A DNA stretch of 64,000 bases from CAWCQC01 sp963819905 (GCA_963819905.1 CAWFXP010000006.1:62001-126000); one strand, 5' to 3'. Counted from the first letter of the stretch, positions 34,057 to 44,076 are shown. A program made the numbers and translations. The notes: a model not told the origin generated them from the sequence alone.

Positions 34057-35160
34057 ACCGGTCGGACGGCGGCGGCGCTTGAAGCCGTAGCCGCGCCGCC
34101 AGAGGACGATCGACGCGACGGCCAGCACGATGAACAGGGCGACGATGACCAGGGCGATCGCCTTGCCGAGCTGGCTGCCGCGCTCGAACGCGACGAGGGA
34201 CCCGGCCGGGAACGCCGTGCGACCGGCGAACGACGAGGCGCAGCCGTCGCAGACGACGACCGCCTCGTAGACGCCCTCCGCGACATCGGGCACGTCGAAC
34301 GGGATCTCGGCGCCCGCCGGGCCGGCGGGCAGCTCGGCGATCTCGGCGCCGTCGCCGATGCCCTCCGGGACCACGTCCGCGGTCGTCCTCGCCCGGACGA
34401 CGAGGATCGAAGCGCCGGTCGCCGCGCCCTCGACCCGGCGATCGGTGTGGGCGACCATCGGGTCGCCCACGCGAGCGCCCGGCGGGTCGAACACGAGCCA
34501 CACCGGTCCCGTCAGGCAGCGCTTCAGATCGTCGCCGGCGACCTCGTTCGCAAAGCGCTCGTACGGGCAGACACCCGGCGCGACGTAGGCCTCGCTCGGG
34601 CGCCCCTCGATGCCGATCGCGACGGCCGGATCGACCCCGTCGATCGCGACCGCCGTGGCCGCCGTGCCCCCGAGTTGCACCGTGCCGATCGCCTCTCCGA
34701 GGGGTAGCTCCCGCCGGTCGGCCCCGGGCGGATACGCGACGCCGGTGAAGGTCGTTCCCTCGAGCTCGACCGGGTCGGTCAGGCACGACCAGAAGGCGTC
34801 GCCCTCGAAGCCGTTGCAGCGTCCGCCGAGCACGAACACCGAGCCGGGCCGGCCGCTCACCGCAACCGCGACCTGCGGATCGACGCCCTCGAGGCGAAGG
34901 ATCTGGACGTCCGCCTGTTCGCGCCCGCACTTCTGGTCGTCGACCCGCGGCCCGACCGGGTCGTCGGTGACGCCCGAGCCGAGCGCCGCGCCGCGCGGGA
35001 GCGAGATGCCGGAGGGAACCGCCTTCGACGCGTAGACGAGGTAGCCGTACCGGAGGAAGCTCGTGGTCGGGCAGTCGGCCGCGGCCGCGGTGCCGGGCGT
35101 CGCGAGCGACGCCGCGACCGCGGCGAGGAGCGGAGTGAGCCAGCGGAGAGCGGGGCGCAC
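34057..35160 (-). CDS. Secreted, membrane-anchored protein with a duplicated domain; 3' end unclear
   Basis: From GTG 35160: a signal peptide (residues 1-28, TPLLAAVAASLATPGTAAA), then two homologous units of about 60 residues (GVDPQVAVAVSGRPGSVFV and GVDPAVAIGIEGRPSEAYV, each followed by a Cys and CLTxPV), an all-beta region, and a membrane helix (ALVIVALFIVLAVASIVLW) with a basic cytoplasmic end (KRRRR). Beyond 34060 the frame stays open to 33532, but there it is just the antisense of khtT. A TAG one frame over sits at 34053-34055, so the real end is probably there after a 1-base shift. Function unknown; likely extracellular. Confidence 0.75.
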
Positions 35161-35183
35161 GACGCGCGATGATACGGACTTCG

Positions 35184-35865
35184 TCAGGACATGCGGCGAC
35201 GAAGCTCCTGCTCGCGCGTCTCTCCCGGCTCCGGCAGGTCATGCGCCCGGCGGGGCTCGTACCGGACGCGGCAGCCCGCCGACGGCGCCGTCTGTCTCGG
35301 CTTCGGATCGCCACTCGAGCAGCCGCCACGTGCCGATGAGGGGTCGTCTCGATCCGGACGCACGGAATCGGCTGCGGCTCGCGCAGGATCAGCGGGACGG
35401 ACACCACCGCATGACCGAGGCGTCTGCGCCGCTTCGCGACGACGCGCCAGCGAAACGACGCGAAGGTTCCCTCGAAGGCGCGCGGCAGCTCGGCCGGGAG
35501 GGCGAACTCGAAGAAGCGCCAGTTCTCGTCCTCGAGGCCGCCGATCTCGGCGGCCTCCGACCAGGCGAGCTCGTCGAGCCAGATGGGCACGCCGCGCGTC
35601 CGCAGGTCCCAGTAGGTGCTGAAGCTGAAGAAGCGCTTCTGGCCGACGAGCTGCGGCGCGACGTCGATCCAGGCCGCTTCGCAGCGGAGGCTGACCTCGA
35701 TCGGACGCTCGTCACGAGCTCTCGCTGCGGCGCTCGACCCGACCTCTCGATTCGCCCGCCGCCCCAGGGCTCGGCACGGTCGAGCGCGATCCCGAAGTCG
35801 GCAGCCGTCTGCGCCGGCGGGTACCCCCGTCCCACGAAGTCGTCGGGGACGTCTGTCAGGAGCAA
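35184..35865 (-). pseudogene. Arrestin-like hypothetical gene broken by several frame changes
   Basis: The start MLLTDVPDDFVGRGYPPAQT (ATG 35865) is followed by a break near 35700, after which the frame reads EVSLRCEAAWIDVAPQLVGQ and KRFFSFSTYWDLRTRG, then ENWRFFEFALPAELP and FEGTFASFRWRVVAKRRRR. This looks like a beta-sandwich (arrestin/SpoOM-like). Near 35335 another break leads to IGTWRLLEWRSEAETDG, and a third near 35280 leads to RVRYEPRRAHDLPEPG and a TGA at 35184. Each piece is protein-like only in its own frame. It shares the direction of the next gene, 23 bases away. Confidence 0.5.
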
Positions 35866-35885
35866 GCGCTGCCTCCCGCGAGAAC

Positions 35886-35911
35886 CCGGGGCGGCCTCTC
35901 GGCCGCCCCGG
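35886..35911. terminator. Strong hairpin downstream of the permease gene
   Basis: CCGGGGCGGCC (35886-35896) pairs perfectly with GGCCGCCCCGG (35901-35911) around a TCTC loop. It lies 25 bases past the permease stop on the minus strand and just before the start of the arrestin-like gene, so it should end permease transcription. Confidence 0.7.
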
Positions 35912-35935
35912 TCGATCGGTCAGGAGCTGCGGAGG

Positions 35936-37595
35936 CTAGGCCTCCTCGTGCACGAACTTGCCGACGTCCTCGTAGCGCTTCGGCGCGACGATCCGGTAGA
36001 TGATCGCCAGCGAGGCACCCGCCGAGGAACACCCCGAGCGAGATGAGCGGCACGTACTTCACCCAGCCCTCGTAGGCGCCGAATGTGATTCCGGCGCGGT
36101 TCTTCATCATCAGGTAGAAGGCGAACGAGATCGCCCCGGCGCCGAGGATCGGCGCGAGGAACGTCTTCCACCAATGGAAGCCGTCGCGCGCCTCGCGGAT
36201 GAAGTAGACCATGATCGCGAGGCCGACGACCGCCATCAGCGGGAAGAGGATCGCGTTGCCCTGGAACGGGATCCAGGTGCCGAGCTGGAGGATCGCGGTG
36301 AGCGGGCTGCTCTCGTCGATCCCGAGCTCCGCGCGCTGTCCGCCGCCGGCGGCGCCGACTGGCGAAGAGCGACGTGATCATGACGACCATCAGGCCGACG
36401 AAGACGGTCGCGACGAACGGGCTCTTGTGCTTCGCGTGCGTCCGCCCGAGGATGCGGGGAAGCATGCCCTCGCGCCCCATCGCGAACACGTAGCGGTTCG
36501 CGGTCTGCCAGAACGCGAGCGCGCAGGCGAACGAGCCGGTGATGATCAGCACCTTGAAGATGTTCGCGATGCCGATCCCCGCGAACTCCTGGGCGACCGG
36601 GTAGAAGACGCTCGCGTAGTCGCCCTCCGGGAAGGCCGTTGCCCGGCGAGACAGGTGGGTTGTCGCCCGCGACTCCGTACTGCGTCGCGACCGACCAGAC
36701 CCACTGATCCTGCGACGAGCCGTAGGCGCTGATCAGCATCCACGACCAGAACGTGTAGAGGACCCCGAGGCCGATGCAGGAGATGTAGATGGCGTAGGCC
36801 ATCATCTTCTTCGGGTTCCGTGCCTCCTCGGCGTAGTTCGGCGCCATCTCGAAGCCGACCCACGACCAGAAGCACGCGAAGAAGCCGACGCCGGCGAGGC
36901 CGACGCCGAACACGCGGGCCGCTCCCTCGACACCCTCGCCGCCGCTGAAGATCCCCGCCGGGTTGAGCGCCTCCCAGACGATGCCGTCGGGACCGCCGCC
37001 CTGCACGACCACGGCGAACGAGAAGATCATCAGGATCAATATCTCGCCGATCAGGCAGATGCCGAGGATCCTGGCGACGATCTCGACGTGGAAATACGTG
37101 ATCAGGAACATCAGCGAAGATGAAGCAGAACGCGTAGATGCGCCAGTCCATGTCGAAGCCGCCGGAGAGGTTGAGGATGCTCGTCTGGGCGAAGTAGGAC
37201 GTGACGCCGTTGACGCCGGCTGCGAAGAGGATGTATGCAGCCGCGATCGCGACCGCGGCGCCGAGGCCGACGATGCGGCCGAAGCCGTAGGACATGTACG
37301 AGTAGATCCCACCCGCCGTCGTCACCCGCCGTGCCATCTCGATGTAGGCGACCGAGAAAAGCGTGAACGCGATGGTTGCGATCCAGAACCCGGCGGGTAC
37401 CGAGATGCCCATGCCGTACCCGGAGAGCGGGTCGTTGAACATCATGGCCGCGAGCGGCGCGGAGCCGGTCACGATGCAGAACAGGATGGCCGGAAGCCCG
37501 AGAGCGTTCCGTGCAAGCTCGGTGCTCCCGGTGAATCCCGAGCCGGTCTCGGACGACGCCGAGCTGGTCCCAGACGGTGCGTTACCCGCTTCCAT
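35936..37595 (-). pseudogene. APC-superfamily amino acid permease with four frame changes
   Basis: Joined across frames, this encodes about 550 residues with 12 or more membrane helices. It includes GLPAILFCIVTGSAPLAAMMF, FWIATIAFTLFSVAYIEMARR, GGIYSYMSYGFGRIVGLG, EILILMIFSFAVVVQGGGPDG, WVGFEMAPNYAEEARNPKKMM, FACALAFWQTANRYVFAMGRE and LAPILGAGAISFAFYLMM. It ends KRYEDVGKFVHEEA at TAG 35936. Breaks lie near 37110, 36650, 36360 and 36015. All domains are otherwise intact, so indel errors in the assembly are as likely as true decay. ATG 37595. Intact, it would import an amino acid or amine. Confidence 0.7.
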
Positions 37596-37683
37596 GCGAC
37601 CCCCTTTTCGACGGAGGCCACTAGCGTACTGCGGTCGGCGGCCGGATTACAAGGGGCTTTCGAGCTGAGATAATCGTCCCGCG

Positions 37684-38452
37684 ATGGGCCGCCTCGACGA
37701 CGTTCGCACCCTGGTCACCGGCGGGACGTCCGGCATCGGAGCCGCGATCGTCGGGCGGCTCGCGAGCGAGGGGGCGAGGGTCGTCTTCACCGGACGGGAT
37801 CGGACCCGCGGCGACGCGGTCGCCTCCGACACGGGCGCCACGCTCGTCGTCGCGGACGCTCGCGACGCCCGAGCGATCGCGAGCTCGGTCGACGACGCGG
37901 TCGCGATCCTCGGCGGGCTCGACGCGCTCGTCTTGAACGCCGGCGTCCTGCACGAAGCGCCGCTGTCCGCGACCGCTGACGCCGACTGGGACGAGGTCAT
38001 GGAGGTCAACCTCGTCGCTCCCTACCGATACGCGCTCGCGTGCCTCCCCGCGCTTCGGGCAGCCGGCGGCGGGTCGATCGTCGCGATCTCCTCCGACGCC
38101 GGCGTCTGGCCCGAGGTGCCGATCGGCGCCTACTCCGTGTCGAAGCGGTGCCTGAACATGCTCGCCCAGATGCTGGCGATGGAGACCGGGCGGGACGGCA
38201 TCAGGGTCAACGCGGTCTGCCCGGGCGACACGGCGCCGGGGATGGCGACGCACGTCGACGGCCGCGTCGGAGGTCGGAAGCACGGACGACTGGCTCCTGC
38301 CGCCGGCCGGCAGGGTCGGCACGGGTGAGGACGTGGCGGGCGCGGTCTCCTTCTTCGTCTCGCCGGACTCGTCCTTCTGCACGGGCTCGGTTCTGCTGGT
38401 CGACGGCGGTATGCGTGCTGCGGTGCGGGCGAGCCTGGTGATGAACGGCTGA
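37684..38452 (+). pseudogene. SDR-family oxidoreductase with one frame change near its 3' end
   Basis: Begins GRLDDVRTLVTGGTSGIGAA with the TGxxxGIG loop, VLNAGVL, and GAYSVSKRCLNMLAQ carrying the catalytic Tyr/Lys. Near 38270 the frame changes; the continuing frame gives STDDWLLPPAGRVGTGEDVA, then CTGSVLLVDGGMR and a TGA at 38450-38452 that overlaps the next ATG. The intact frame would give about 256 residues, closely parallel to the following SDR. It is the first of three consecutive SDR genes. Confidence 0.75.
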
Positions 38453-39222
38453 TGTACCGCCTCGACGGACGGGTCGCGCTCGTCACCGGGGGAACGTCCG
38501 GGATCGGGAAGGCGTGCGTCGAGCGGCTGCGCGGAGAAGGGATGACGGTCGTCTTCACGGGCCGCGACGAGCAGCGCGGCGGCGCGGTCGCCGAGGCGAC
38601 CGGAGCGACGTTCCTGCGCATCGACGCGCGCGACCGGGACGAGTCCGACCGCGCCGTCGAGGAGACGCGCGCCCTCGGCGAGGGACGGATCGACGTCCTG
38701 CTCGCCAACGCCGGGATCGTCTACGGCGACACCATCGAGCGAACCTCGGAGGCCGCGTTTCGCGAGTTGCTCGAGGTGAACCTGACGTCGCTCTTTCGCA
38801 CCTCCCGCGCGTGCTTCGGGGTGATGCGCGACCAGGGCGGCGGCTCGATGATCCATCTCGCCTCCGACTCCGGCATTCGCGGCGTCCACGAGATACCGGC
38901 GTACTCGATCACGAAGGCGGGCGTCGTCGCCGTGTCCGAGCTGTTTGCTGCCGAGGGAGCGCCGGTCGGGATCCGGGCGAACGCCGTCTGCCCGGGCGAC
39001 GTTGCGCCCGGGATCCAGGCGACCCCCGAGGGGCACGCCGACCATGCCGAGGACCCCGCCGGCTGGACGCTGCCGCCGTCGGGACGCTTCGGCACCGGCG
39101 AGGACGTCGCCGCCATGGTCGCCTGGCTCGCGTCCGACGAGTCGTCCCACGTCACGGGTGCAACCCTGCGCATCGACGGAGGCATGGGCGCGGCGATGCG
39201 CGCGCACACCCGCGCCACGTGA
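38452..39222 (+). CDS. SDR-family oxidoreductase
   Basis: A 256-residue SDR: ALVTGGTSGIGKACVERL, LLANAGIVYGD, IHLASDSGI (catalytic Ser), IPAYSITKAGVVAVSE (Tyr/Lys) and VTGATLRIDGG at the end. VFTGRDEQRGG after beta-2 suggests NADP preference (Arg). It is a close relative of the preceding gene and probably arose by tandem duplication. The ATG shares one base with the upstream stop (TGATG), and the downstream GTG overlaps its stop. Confidence 0.93.
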   Translation: MYRLDGRVALVTGGTSGIGKACVERLRGEGMTVVFTGRDEQRGGAVAEATGATFLRIDARDRDESDRAVEETRALGEGRIDVLLANAGIVYGDTIERTSEAAFRELLEVNLTSLFRTSRACFGVMRDQGGGSMIHLASDSGIRGVHEIPAYSITKAGVVAVSELFAAEGAPVGIRANAVCPGDVAPGIQATPEGHADHAEDPAGWTLPPSGRFGTGEDVAAMVAWLASDESSHVTGATLRIDGGMGAAMRAHTRAT

Positions 39223-40022
39223 GCAGCCCGCTCGACCCCGCCCGACGGCTCGCAGGCCGCGTCGCGCTCGTCACCGGCGCGGCGAGCGGCAACGGACGGG
39301 CGATCGCGCTGCGGTACGCGCGCGAGGGCGCGCGGGTGATCTGTGCCGACATTCGCGAGGACCCGGACGCGGTTGCCGGTGACGGAGCACAGCCGCTGAC
39401 GCACGAAGCGATCGCGCAGTCGGGCGGCACGGCCGCCTTCGTCAGGTGCGACGTGACGAGCGGCGCGGAGGTCGAGGAAGCGTTCGAGGCCGGCATCGAC
39501 GCGTACGGGAGGCTCGACATCGCGGTCGCGAACGCGGGCGTCAACCTCGGGGTCTTCGATCTTGTCGAGGAGCCCTTCGACGTCTACGAGCGCACCGTCG
39601 CCGTCAATCAGACGGGTGCCTGGTGGACGTGCCGTGAGGCGGCGAAGCGTCTGGTCGCGCAAGGGGAGGGCGGGCGCATCGTCGTCGTCGCATCCGTCGC
39701 CTCGCTCGTCGGCACGCCCTCGGGAGTGGCCTACAACGTCTCCAAGGGCGCCGTACTCCAGCTGGTGCGAACGCTGGCGCCTCAGCTCGCGCCGCACGCC
39801 GTCACCGTCAACGCGATCTGCCCCGGCTATGTTCGGACGGCGATGACGCGCGAGACGCAGGCGACCCCCGAGCTCTCCGAGCGTGCGGTGGCCGCGCATC
39901 CGCTGGGGCGGCTCGGAGAGCCCGAGGACGTCGCCGGCGCCGCGTACTTCCTCGCCTCCGACGACGCCGCGTGGGTCACCGGTATCGCCCTGCCGGTGGA
40001 CGGTGGCTACACCTGCGTCTGA
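39219..40022 (+). CDS. SDR-family oxidoreductase
   Basis: A 267-residue SDR: ALVTGAASGNGRAIALRYAR with Asn in place of the usual Ile of GxGIG, CADIRED (acidic, NAD-type), VANAGVN, VVASVASLVG, GVAYNVSKGAVLQLVR and NAICPGYVRTAMT. It is more distant from the two upstream SDRs and looks like a glucose/3-oxoacyl-type dehydrogenase. Start is GTG 39219 overlapping the previous stop; the stop overlaps the ATG of the hydrolase gene. The three SDRs and hydrolase form one coupled unit. Confidence 0.93.
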   Translation: MSSPLDPARRLAGRVALVTGAASGNGRAIALRYAREGARVICADIREDPDAVAGDGAQPLTHEAIAQSGGTAAFVRCDVTSGAEVEEAFEAGIDAYGRLDIAVANAGVNLGVFDLVEEPFDVYERTVAVNQTGAWWTCREAAKRLVAQGEGGRIVVVASVASLVGTPSGVAYNVSKGAVLQLVRTLAPQLAPHAVTVNAICPGYVRTAMTRETQATPELSERAVAAHPLGRLGEPEDVAGAAYFLASDDAAWVTGIALPVDGGYTCV

Positions 40023-40912
40023 TGACCGCCGCCCGCGACCTCGTCCCGATCTCGCCGCGTCCGGAGCTGCCGTTCGAGGAGCGAATCGCTGCGCTCGAGC
40101 GGACGTTCTCGGGCCGGCTCGGCTATCACGCCGTCCACCTCGAGTCGCGCTCGGAGCTCGGGCTGCGGGAGGACGAGCCGTTCCCCACGGCGTCGGTGAT
40201 CAAGGTCGCGGTCGCGTGCGCCGCGCTCGAGCTCGTACGCGGGCGCCTGGCATGGCTCGACGACCAGTTGCTCCTGCCTCCTCGTGCCGAGCGGGTTCCC
40301 GGCGGCGGCGTTCTCAAGCAGCTCGAGCTCGACCGGCTGTCGCTTCGCGACGCGATCGAGCTGATGATCACCGTCTCCGACAACGCCGCCACGAACGCCG
40401 TCATCGAGCGGACCGGCGGGCCCGAAGCCGTCAACGCCTACCTCGAGCGGATCGGCCTTGCCGGGACGCGGCTACTCGGCTTCGTCGACTTCGCGCAGAT
40501 CACCCACGACCTGGCCGGCGGCATGGGCGTCACCACACCCCGCGAGCAGACGACGCTGCTCGCGGCGCTCGCCGGGGACGAGCTCCTCTCACCTGATCTC
40601 TGCGCGCACCTCCGCAGCGTGCTCGAGCGACAACACTTCCAGGACCAGCTTCCGCGCTGGCTCGGCTGGAACCCCTACGCCCAGTACCACGGCCGGGATC
40701 AGGCCCTCCACGTCGGCTCGAAGAACGGCGAGCTCGACGGGATCCGCGCCGACGTCGGGATCGTGCGCCACGCGGAGCAGGGCACGCTCGTGCTCGCCGT
40801 CTTCACGGACGGAAGCAGCGACCTCCGCGAGACGGTCGACGTCGAGGGAGCGCTCGCCGTCGCCGAATGCTCGGCCGCGGTCTGCGCGCGCCTCCTCGGC
40901 CTGGACGTGTGA
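40022..40912 (+). CDS. Class A beta-lactamase-like serine hydrolase (cytosolic)
   Basis: A 296-residue penicillin-binding-protein-fold hydrolase. Motifs are SVIK (nucleophile Ser and Lys), SDNAATN (SDN motif) and HVGSKNGEL in place of the KTG triad. There is no signal peptide, whereas true beta-lactamases are exported, so it probably acts on an intracellular ester or amide. It has no clear omega-loop Glu that I could place with confidence. It is coupled to the SDR genes, so it may hydrolyse their substrate or product. Confidence 0.9.
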   Translation: MTAARDLVPISPRPELPFEERIAALERTFSGRLGYHAVHLESRSELGLREDEPFPTASVIKVAVACAALELVRGRLAWLDDQLLLPPRAERVPGGGVLKQLELDRLSLRDAIELMITVSDNAATNAVIERTGGPEAVNAYLERIGLAGTRLLGFVDFAQITHDLAGGMGVTTPREQTTLLAALAGDELLSPDLCAHLRSVLERQHFQDQLPRWLGWNPYAQYHGRDQALHVGSKNGELDGIRADVGIVRHAEQGTLVLAVFTDGSSDLRETVDVEGALAVAECSAAVCARLLGLDV

Positions 40913-41055
40913 GGCCGCCTTGACCGCCGGGCGATTGTTCCGTAGTTTCCCGAAGCCTTGGTCCTGCTCTTCCCCGATGCGTCGTCCGTGGCCGTGAGCG
41001 ACGCTGCGAAGGCGTCGAGCGGATCTCGCTCGCTCGGACGGAAAGGAGTTGACGG

Positions 41056-41475
41056 ATGAACACGATCGTTGTCGGATACGACGGCTCGGAGTACTCCGAC
41101 CGGGCGCTCGCACGTGCGCTCGAGATCGGCAAGTCGATGGGTGCCGGGCTTCGCGTGGTGAGCGCGGTCAAGATCGGGCAAGCCGCACACGCACGGTCCG
41201 GAGGTGTGGGCACCGTCGAGCCGGGCGCTGCGGATGAGCTCGCCGCGAGCCTGGAGAAGGCCAGGAAGCTCGCCGGCGACTCGGGAGTCGACGTGCAGCT
41301 GGTCGAGGGGCACGGTGACCCCGCGGACATCATCGTCGACCAGGCCAGGGAGAACGACGCAAGCCTGATCGTGGTCGGCACCCACGGCAAGCACTGGGTC
41401 GAGCGCGTGGTGCAGGGCTCCGTCTCGTCGAAGGTCGTCCAGCAGGCGCACTGCGACGTGCTCGTCGTTCGGTAG
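41056..41475 (+). CDS. Universal stress protein
   Basis: A 139-residue single-domain Usp. The N-terminal VGYDGSEYSDRALARALEIG and the ATP-binding loop GTHGKHWVERVVQGSVSSKV (G-2x-G-9x-G-S/T) are intact, so it should bind ATP. The strong ribosome site GGAAAGGAG precedes ATG 41056. The 143 bases before it may hold its promoter. It is followed after 4 bases by a hydrolase gene. Confidence 0.95.
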   Translation: MNTIVVGYDGSEYSDRALARALEIGKSMGAGLRVVSAVKIGQAAHARSGGVGTVEPGAADELAASLEKARKLAGDSGVDVQLVEGHGDPADIIVDQARENDASLIVVGTHGKHWVERVVQGSVSSKVVQQAHCDVLVVR

Positions 41476-41479
41476 CCCG

Positions 41480-42274
41480 CTGGCGAGCGTTTCCGCAAAC
41501 GGCCTCTCCCTCCGGGTCGAGCAGGAGGGGAGCGGACCCGACGTCCTGTTCATCGCCGGTCTCGCCGACGAGGGTGCCTGCTGGGTCGATCAGGTCGCCG
41601 ATCTCCGCGACCGCTACCGAGTCACGACCTTCGACAACCGGGGCGTGGGCCGGTCGGAGACCCCGGACGGCCCGTTCACGATCGGCGACTTCGCTGCGGA
41701 CACGATCGCGCTCATGGACGAAGTCGGGCTCGAGCGGCCGCACATCGTCGGGTCGTCGATGGGCGGTGCGATCGCGCAGGAGCTCGCGCTCGCGCACCCG
41801 GATCGCGTGCGCAGCCTCGTCCTCAACGGGACCTGGTGCCGGGGTGACCGCTTCCTGCACGAGGTCTTCCGCAGCTGGATCCGCGCGGCCGCGCAAGCCG
41901 GCTCCACCAGGGAGTTCCTCGTCGCCGTGAACCTGTGGTGCTTCGCGCCCCGCATCTGGAACGACGGGACGATGGACGGCTGGCTCGACGCAGCCGAGGC
42001 CAGTCCGCATCAGCAGTCGGTCGATGCGTTCTGCCGCTCGGCGGAGGCCCTGATCGGTCACGACACGGCCGACCGCCTCGACGCGGTGCGGGCGCCGACG
42101 CTCGTGACGGTCGGCGAGCTCGACCTGGTCCTGCCGGAGCGGTTCTCCCGCGAGATCGTCAGCCGGATCGAGGGCTCGTGGCTCGAGGTGATCCCGGACG
42201 CGGGACACCAGCCGTTCCAGGAGGTCCCCGACGACTACAACCGGCGGCTGGCCGAGTTCTGGAGCTCCCTGTAG
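41480..42274 (+). CDS. Alpha/beta-fold hydrolase
   Basis: About 264 residues: VLFIAGLADEGACWVDQV (oxyanion region without HG), TFDNRGVGRSETP, nucleophile GSSMGGAIAQELAL and the C-terminal His in PDAGHQPFQEVPDDYNRR. It resembles 3-oxoadipate enol-lactonase-type hydrolases. A GTG at 41645 would remove the first strands and the DNRG segment, so the protein must begin upstream; the only candidate in frame is CTG 41480, 4 bases after the Usp stop. Start uncertain, product class firm. Confidence 0.82.
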   Translation: MASVSANGLSLRVEQEGSGPDVLFIAGLADEGACWVDQVADLRDRYRVTTFDNRGVGRSETPDGPFTIGDFAADTIALMDEVGLERPHIVGSSMGGAIAQELALAHPDRVRSLVLNGTWCRGDRFLHEVFRSWIRAAAQAGSTREFLVAVNLWCFAPRIWNDGTMDGWLDAAEASPHQQSVDAFCRSAEALIGHDTADRLDAVRAPTLVTVGELDLVLPERFSREIVSRIEGSWLEVIPDAGHQPFQEVPDDYNRRLAEFWSSL

Positions 42275-42429
42275 GCCGACCCTCGCGCGCCGCGTGGGAG
42301 AGGGAGCGCGACGTACGAGGGCCGTTGAGGCGTGGCGGAACGGCGACGACGGCCGGCGAGGGTATCCGCAGCCACCGCTCCGCCTCGCTCCGTGATTCGT
42401 AGCCGGGGCGGAATCGGATTGCTCCCGAC

Positions 42430-44076
42430 CTACCCGAAGGTGAACGCGTACGCCTCGACGCCGGGCGTGAAGCGCAGGTCGAGGGTGCGGTACGCCGGCT
42501 CCCCGCCGATCGCCGCGAGCTCGTAGAGCTTGTGCTCCTCGACGACGACCGTCCGGACGTGCTCGCCGTCGACTGCCACGTCCACGATCCCACCGCCCGG
42601 TGGGGCGCCGAGCACGAGGTAGACGTGCTCGCCGAGGTAGCGGAGCCGCAGGCTCGCGCCCTGACCGGCGACCGCTCGCTCGCGCTCGATCGTCCAGCGG
42701 CCGCCGAGCGCGAAGGCGTTGTCCGGGACGAAGTCGGGCAGCTCGTAGGCTGCCTCCTCGTCGATGCGGATGGGTGAGCCGACGATCCTCTCGAGCCGCG
42801 CGTAGCCGAGGTAGGTCTCGGGGGTCTGGGGCCCGTCCGGCGTCCGGTCTGCGAGAGAGCTCGACACGGAAGGGGGCAGGCCCGGCTCGGCGAGCAGCCG
42901 GCGGATCACGGCCTCGGACTCCTCGTAGGCGCCCTCGCCGAAATGCGCGAACCGCACGTGTCCGCGCCGGTCGACGAAGTACTTGGCCGGCCAGTAGCGA
43001 TTCCCCCACGCCTCCCAGGTCTCGTAGTCCGGATCGAGCGCGACCGGATACTCGATGCCGAGGTCGGCGATCGCCGCGCGTACGTTGTCCGGATCACGCT
43101 CGAAGGCGAACTCGGGGGTGTGGACGCCGACGATGACGAGCCCCGCATCCCGGTAGGTCGCGTCCCAGCGCTTCAGGTAGGGGGTCGTCCGCAGGCAGTT
43201 GATGCAGGAGTACGTCCAGAAATCGACGAGGACGACCTTCCCACGCAGGGATTCGAGCGTCAGCGGGCCGGAGTTGAACCACTCGCTGAGGCCGGCGAGC
43301 TCGGGCGCGACCCCGAAGTCGTCGAGCTCGTCCGCGTCGGGCGAGCCGGCTGCGCGTCCGCCGACGAGGTCGTCGATGCGCCCTGCCGCGAACGCGCTCT
43401 CCTCGAGCCCCTGGAGGGCACGGGTGTAGGCGGGCACGTTCGTCTGCAGCCTCGTGTCGATCCCGAGGGCCATCAGCACCGCCACCCCGACGATGGCGCC
43501 GCCCAGGAGCGCGCGGACGAGCGGCGCTCGCCGGCGCAGGGGCGTGACGTTCAGTCCCCGGCGGGCGGCCAGCGCGAGCCCGAGCAGGACGACGCCGGCG
43601 CCGAGGGCATAGGCGAGCGTCACAGTGACGGCCGAGACGGTGAAGCGCTCCGTGGCGGCCACGCTGGCCACGGCGGCGATGATCGGCCCGGCGCAGGGCG
43701 TGAACAGGAGACCGAGGCTGACCCCGAGGAGGAAGCCGCCACCCACGTCGCCGGGCCGGCGGCGTCCGAGCGCCGCGAACGGGCGCTCCAGATACCGTCC
43801 GAGCGCCGGGATCACGAGTGACAGCCCGACGAGGCCGACGATGCCGATTGCGATGTTGCGGAGGAGGTCCTCCGGCAACCGGAGGGCGGACAGGAGCGCC
43901 GTCGCTGCCAGAGTGAAGGCGGTGAAGCTCGCGACGAGCCCCGCGACGATCGCGAACGGGCGCCGGTCGCCGCCCGAGGCGCTGCCCGCGAACACGATCG
44001 GCAGGACGGGGAGAACGCACGGGCTGATCGCCGTGACCATGCCGGCGACGAAGGCGATGCCGACGAGGAGCGCCAC
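42430..44076 (-). CDS. dipZ: DipZ-type CcdA-thioredoxin fusion protein
   Basis: A 548-residue membrane protein. Residues 1-235 are a CcdA/DsbD helical core with SPCVLPVLP and LFTPCAGPI, the two redox Cys. Residues about 275-420 are a TlpA-like thioredoxin domain with VDFWTYSCINCLRTTPYLK, where the CINC pair is the active site. Residues 430-548 are a DipZ-specific beta-rich C-terminal domain. It moves electrons across the membrane to keep exported proteins or cytochrome c maturation reduced. It is last in a minus-strand set after the GntR gene and a small hypothetical. Confidence 0.93.
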   Translation of the reverse strand: MALLVGIAFVAGMVTAISPCVLPVLPIVFAGSASGGDRRPFAIVAGLVASFTAFTLAATALLSALRLPEDLLRNIAIGIVGLVGLSLVIPALGRYLERPFAALGRRRPGDVGGGFLLGVSLGLLFTPCAGPIIAAVASVAATERFTVSAVTVTLAYALGAGVVLLGLALAARRGLNVTPLRRRAPLVRALLGGAIVGVAVLMALGIDTRLQTNVPAYTRALQGLEESAFAAGRIDDLVGGRAAGSPDADELDDFGVAPELAGLSEWFNSGPLTLESLRGKVVLVDFWTYSCINCLRTTPYLKRWDATYRDAGLVIVGVHTPEFAFERDPDNVRAAIADLGIEYPVALDPDYETWEAWGNRYWPAKYFVDRRGHVRFAHFGEGAYEESEAVIRRLLAEPGLPPSVSSSLADRTPDGPQTPETYLGYARLERIVGSPIRIDEEAAYELPDFVPDNAFALGGRWTIERERAVAGQGASLRLRYLGEHVYLVLGAPPGGGIVDVAVDGEHVRTVVVEEHKLYELAAIGGEPAYRTLDLRFTPGVEAYAFTFG

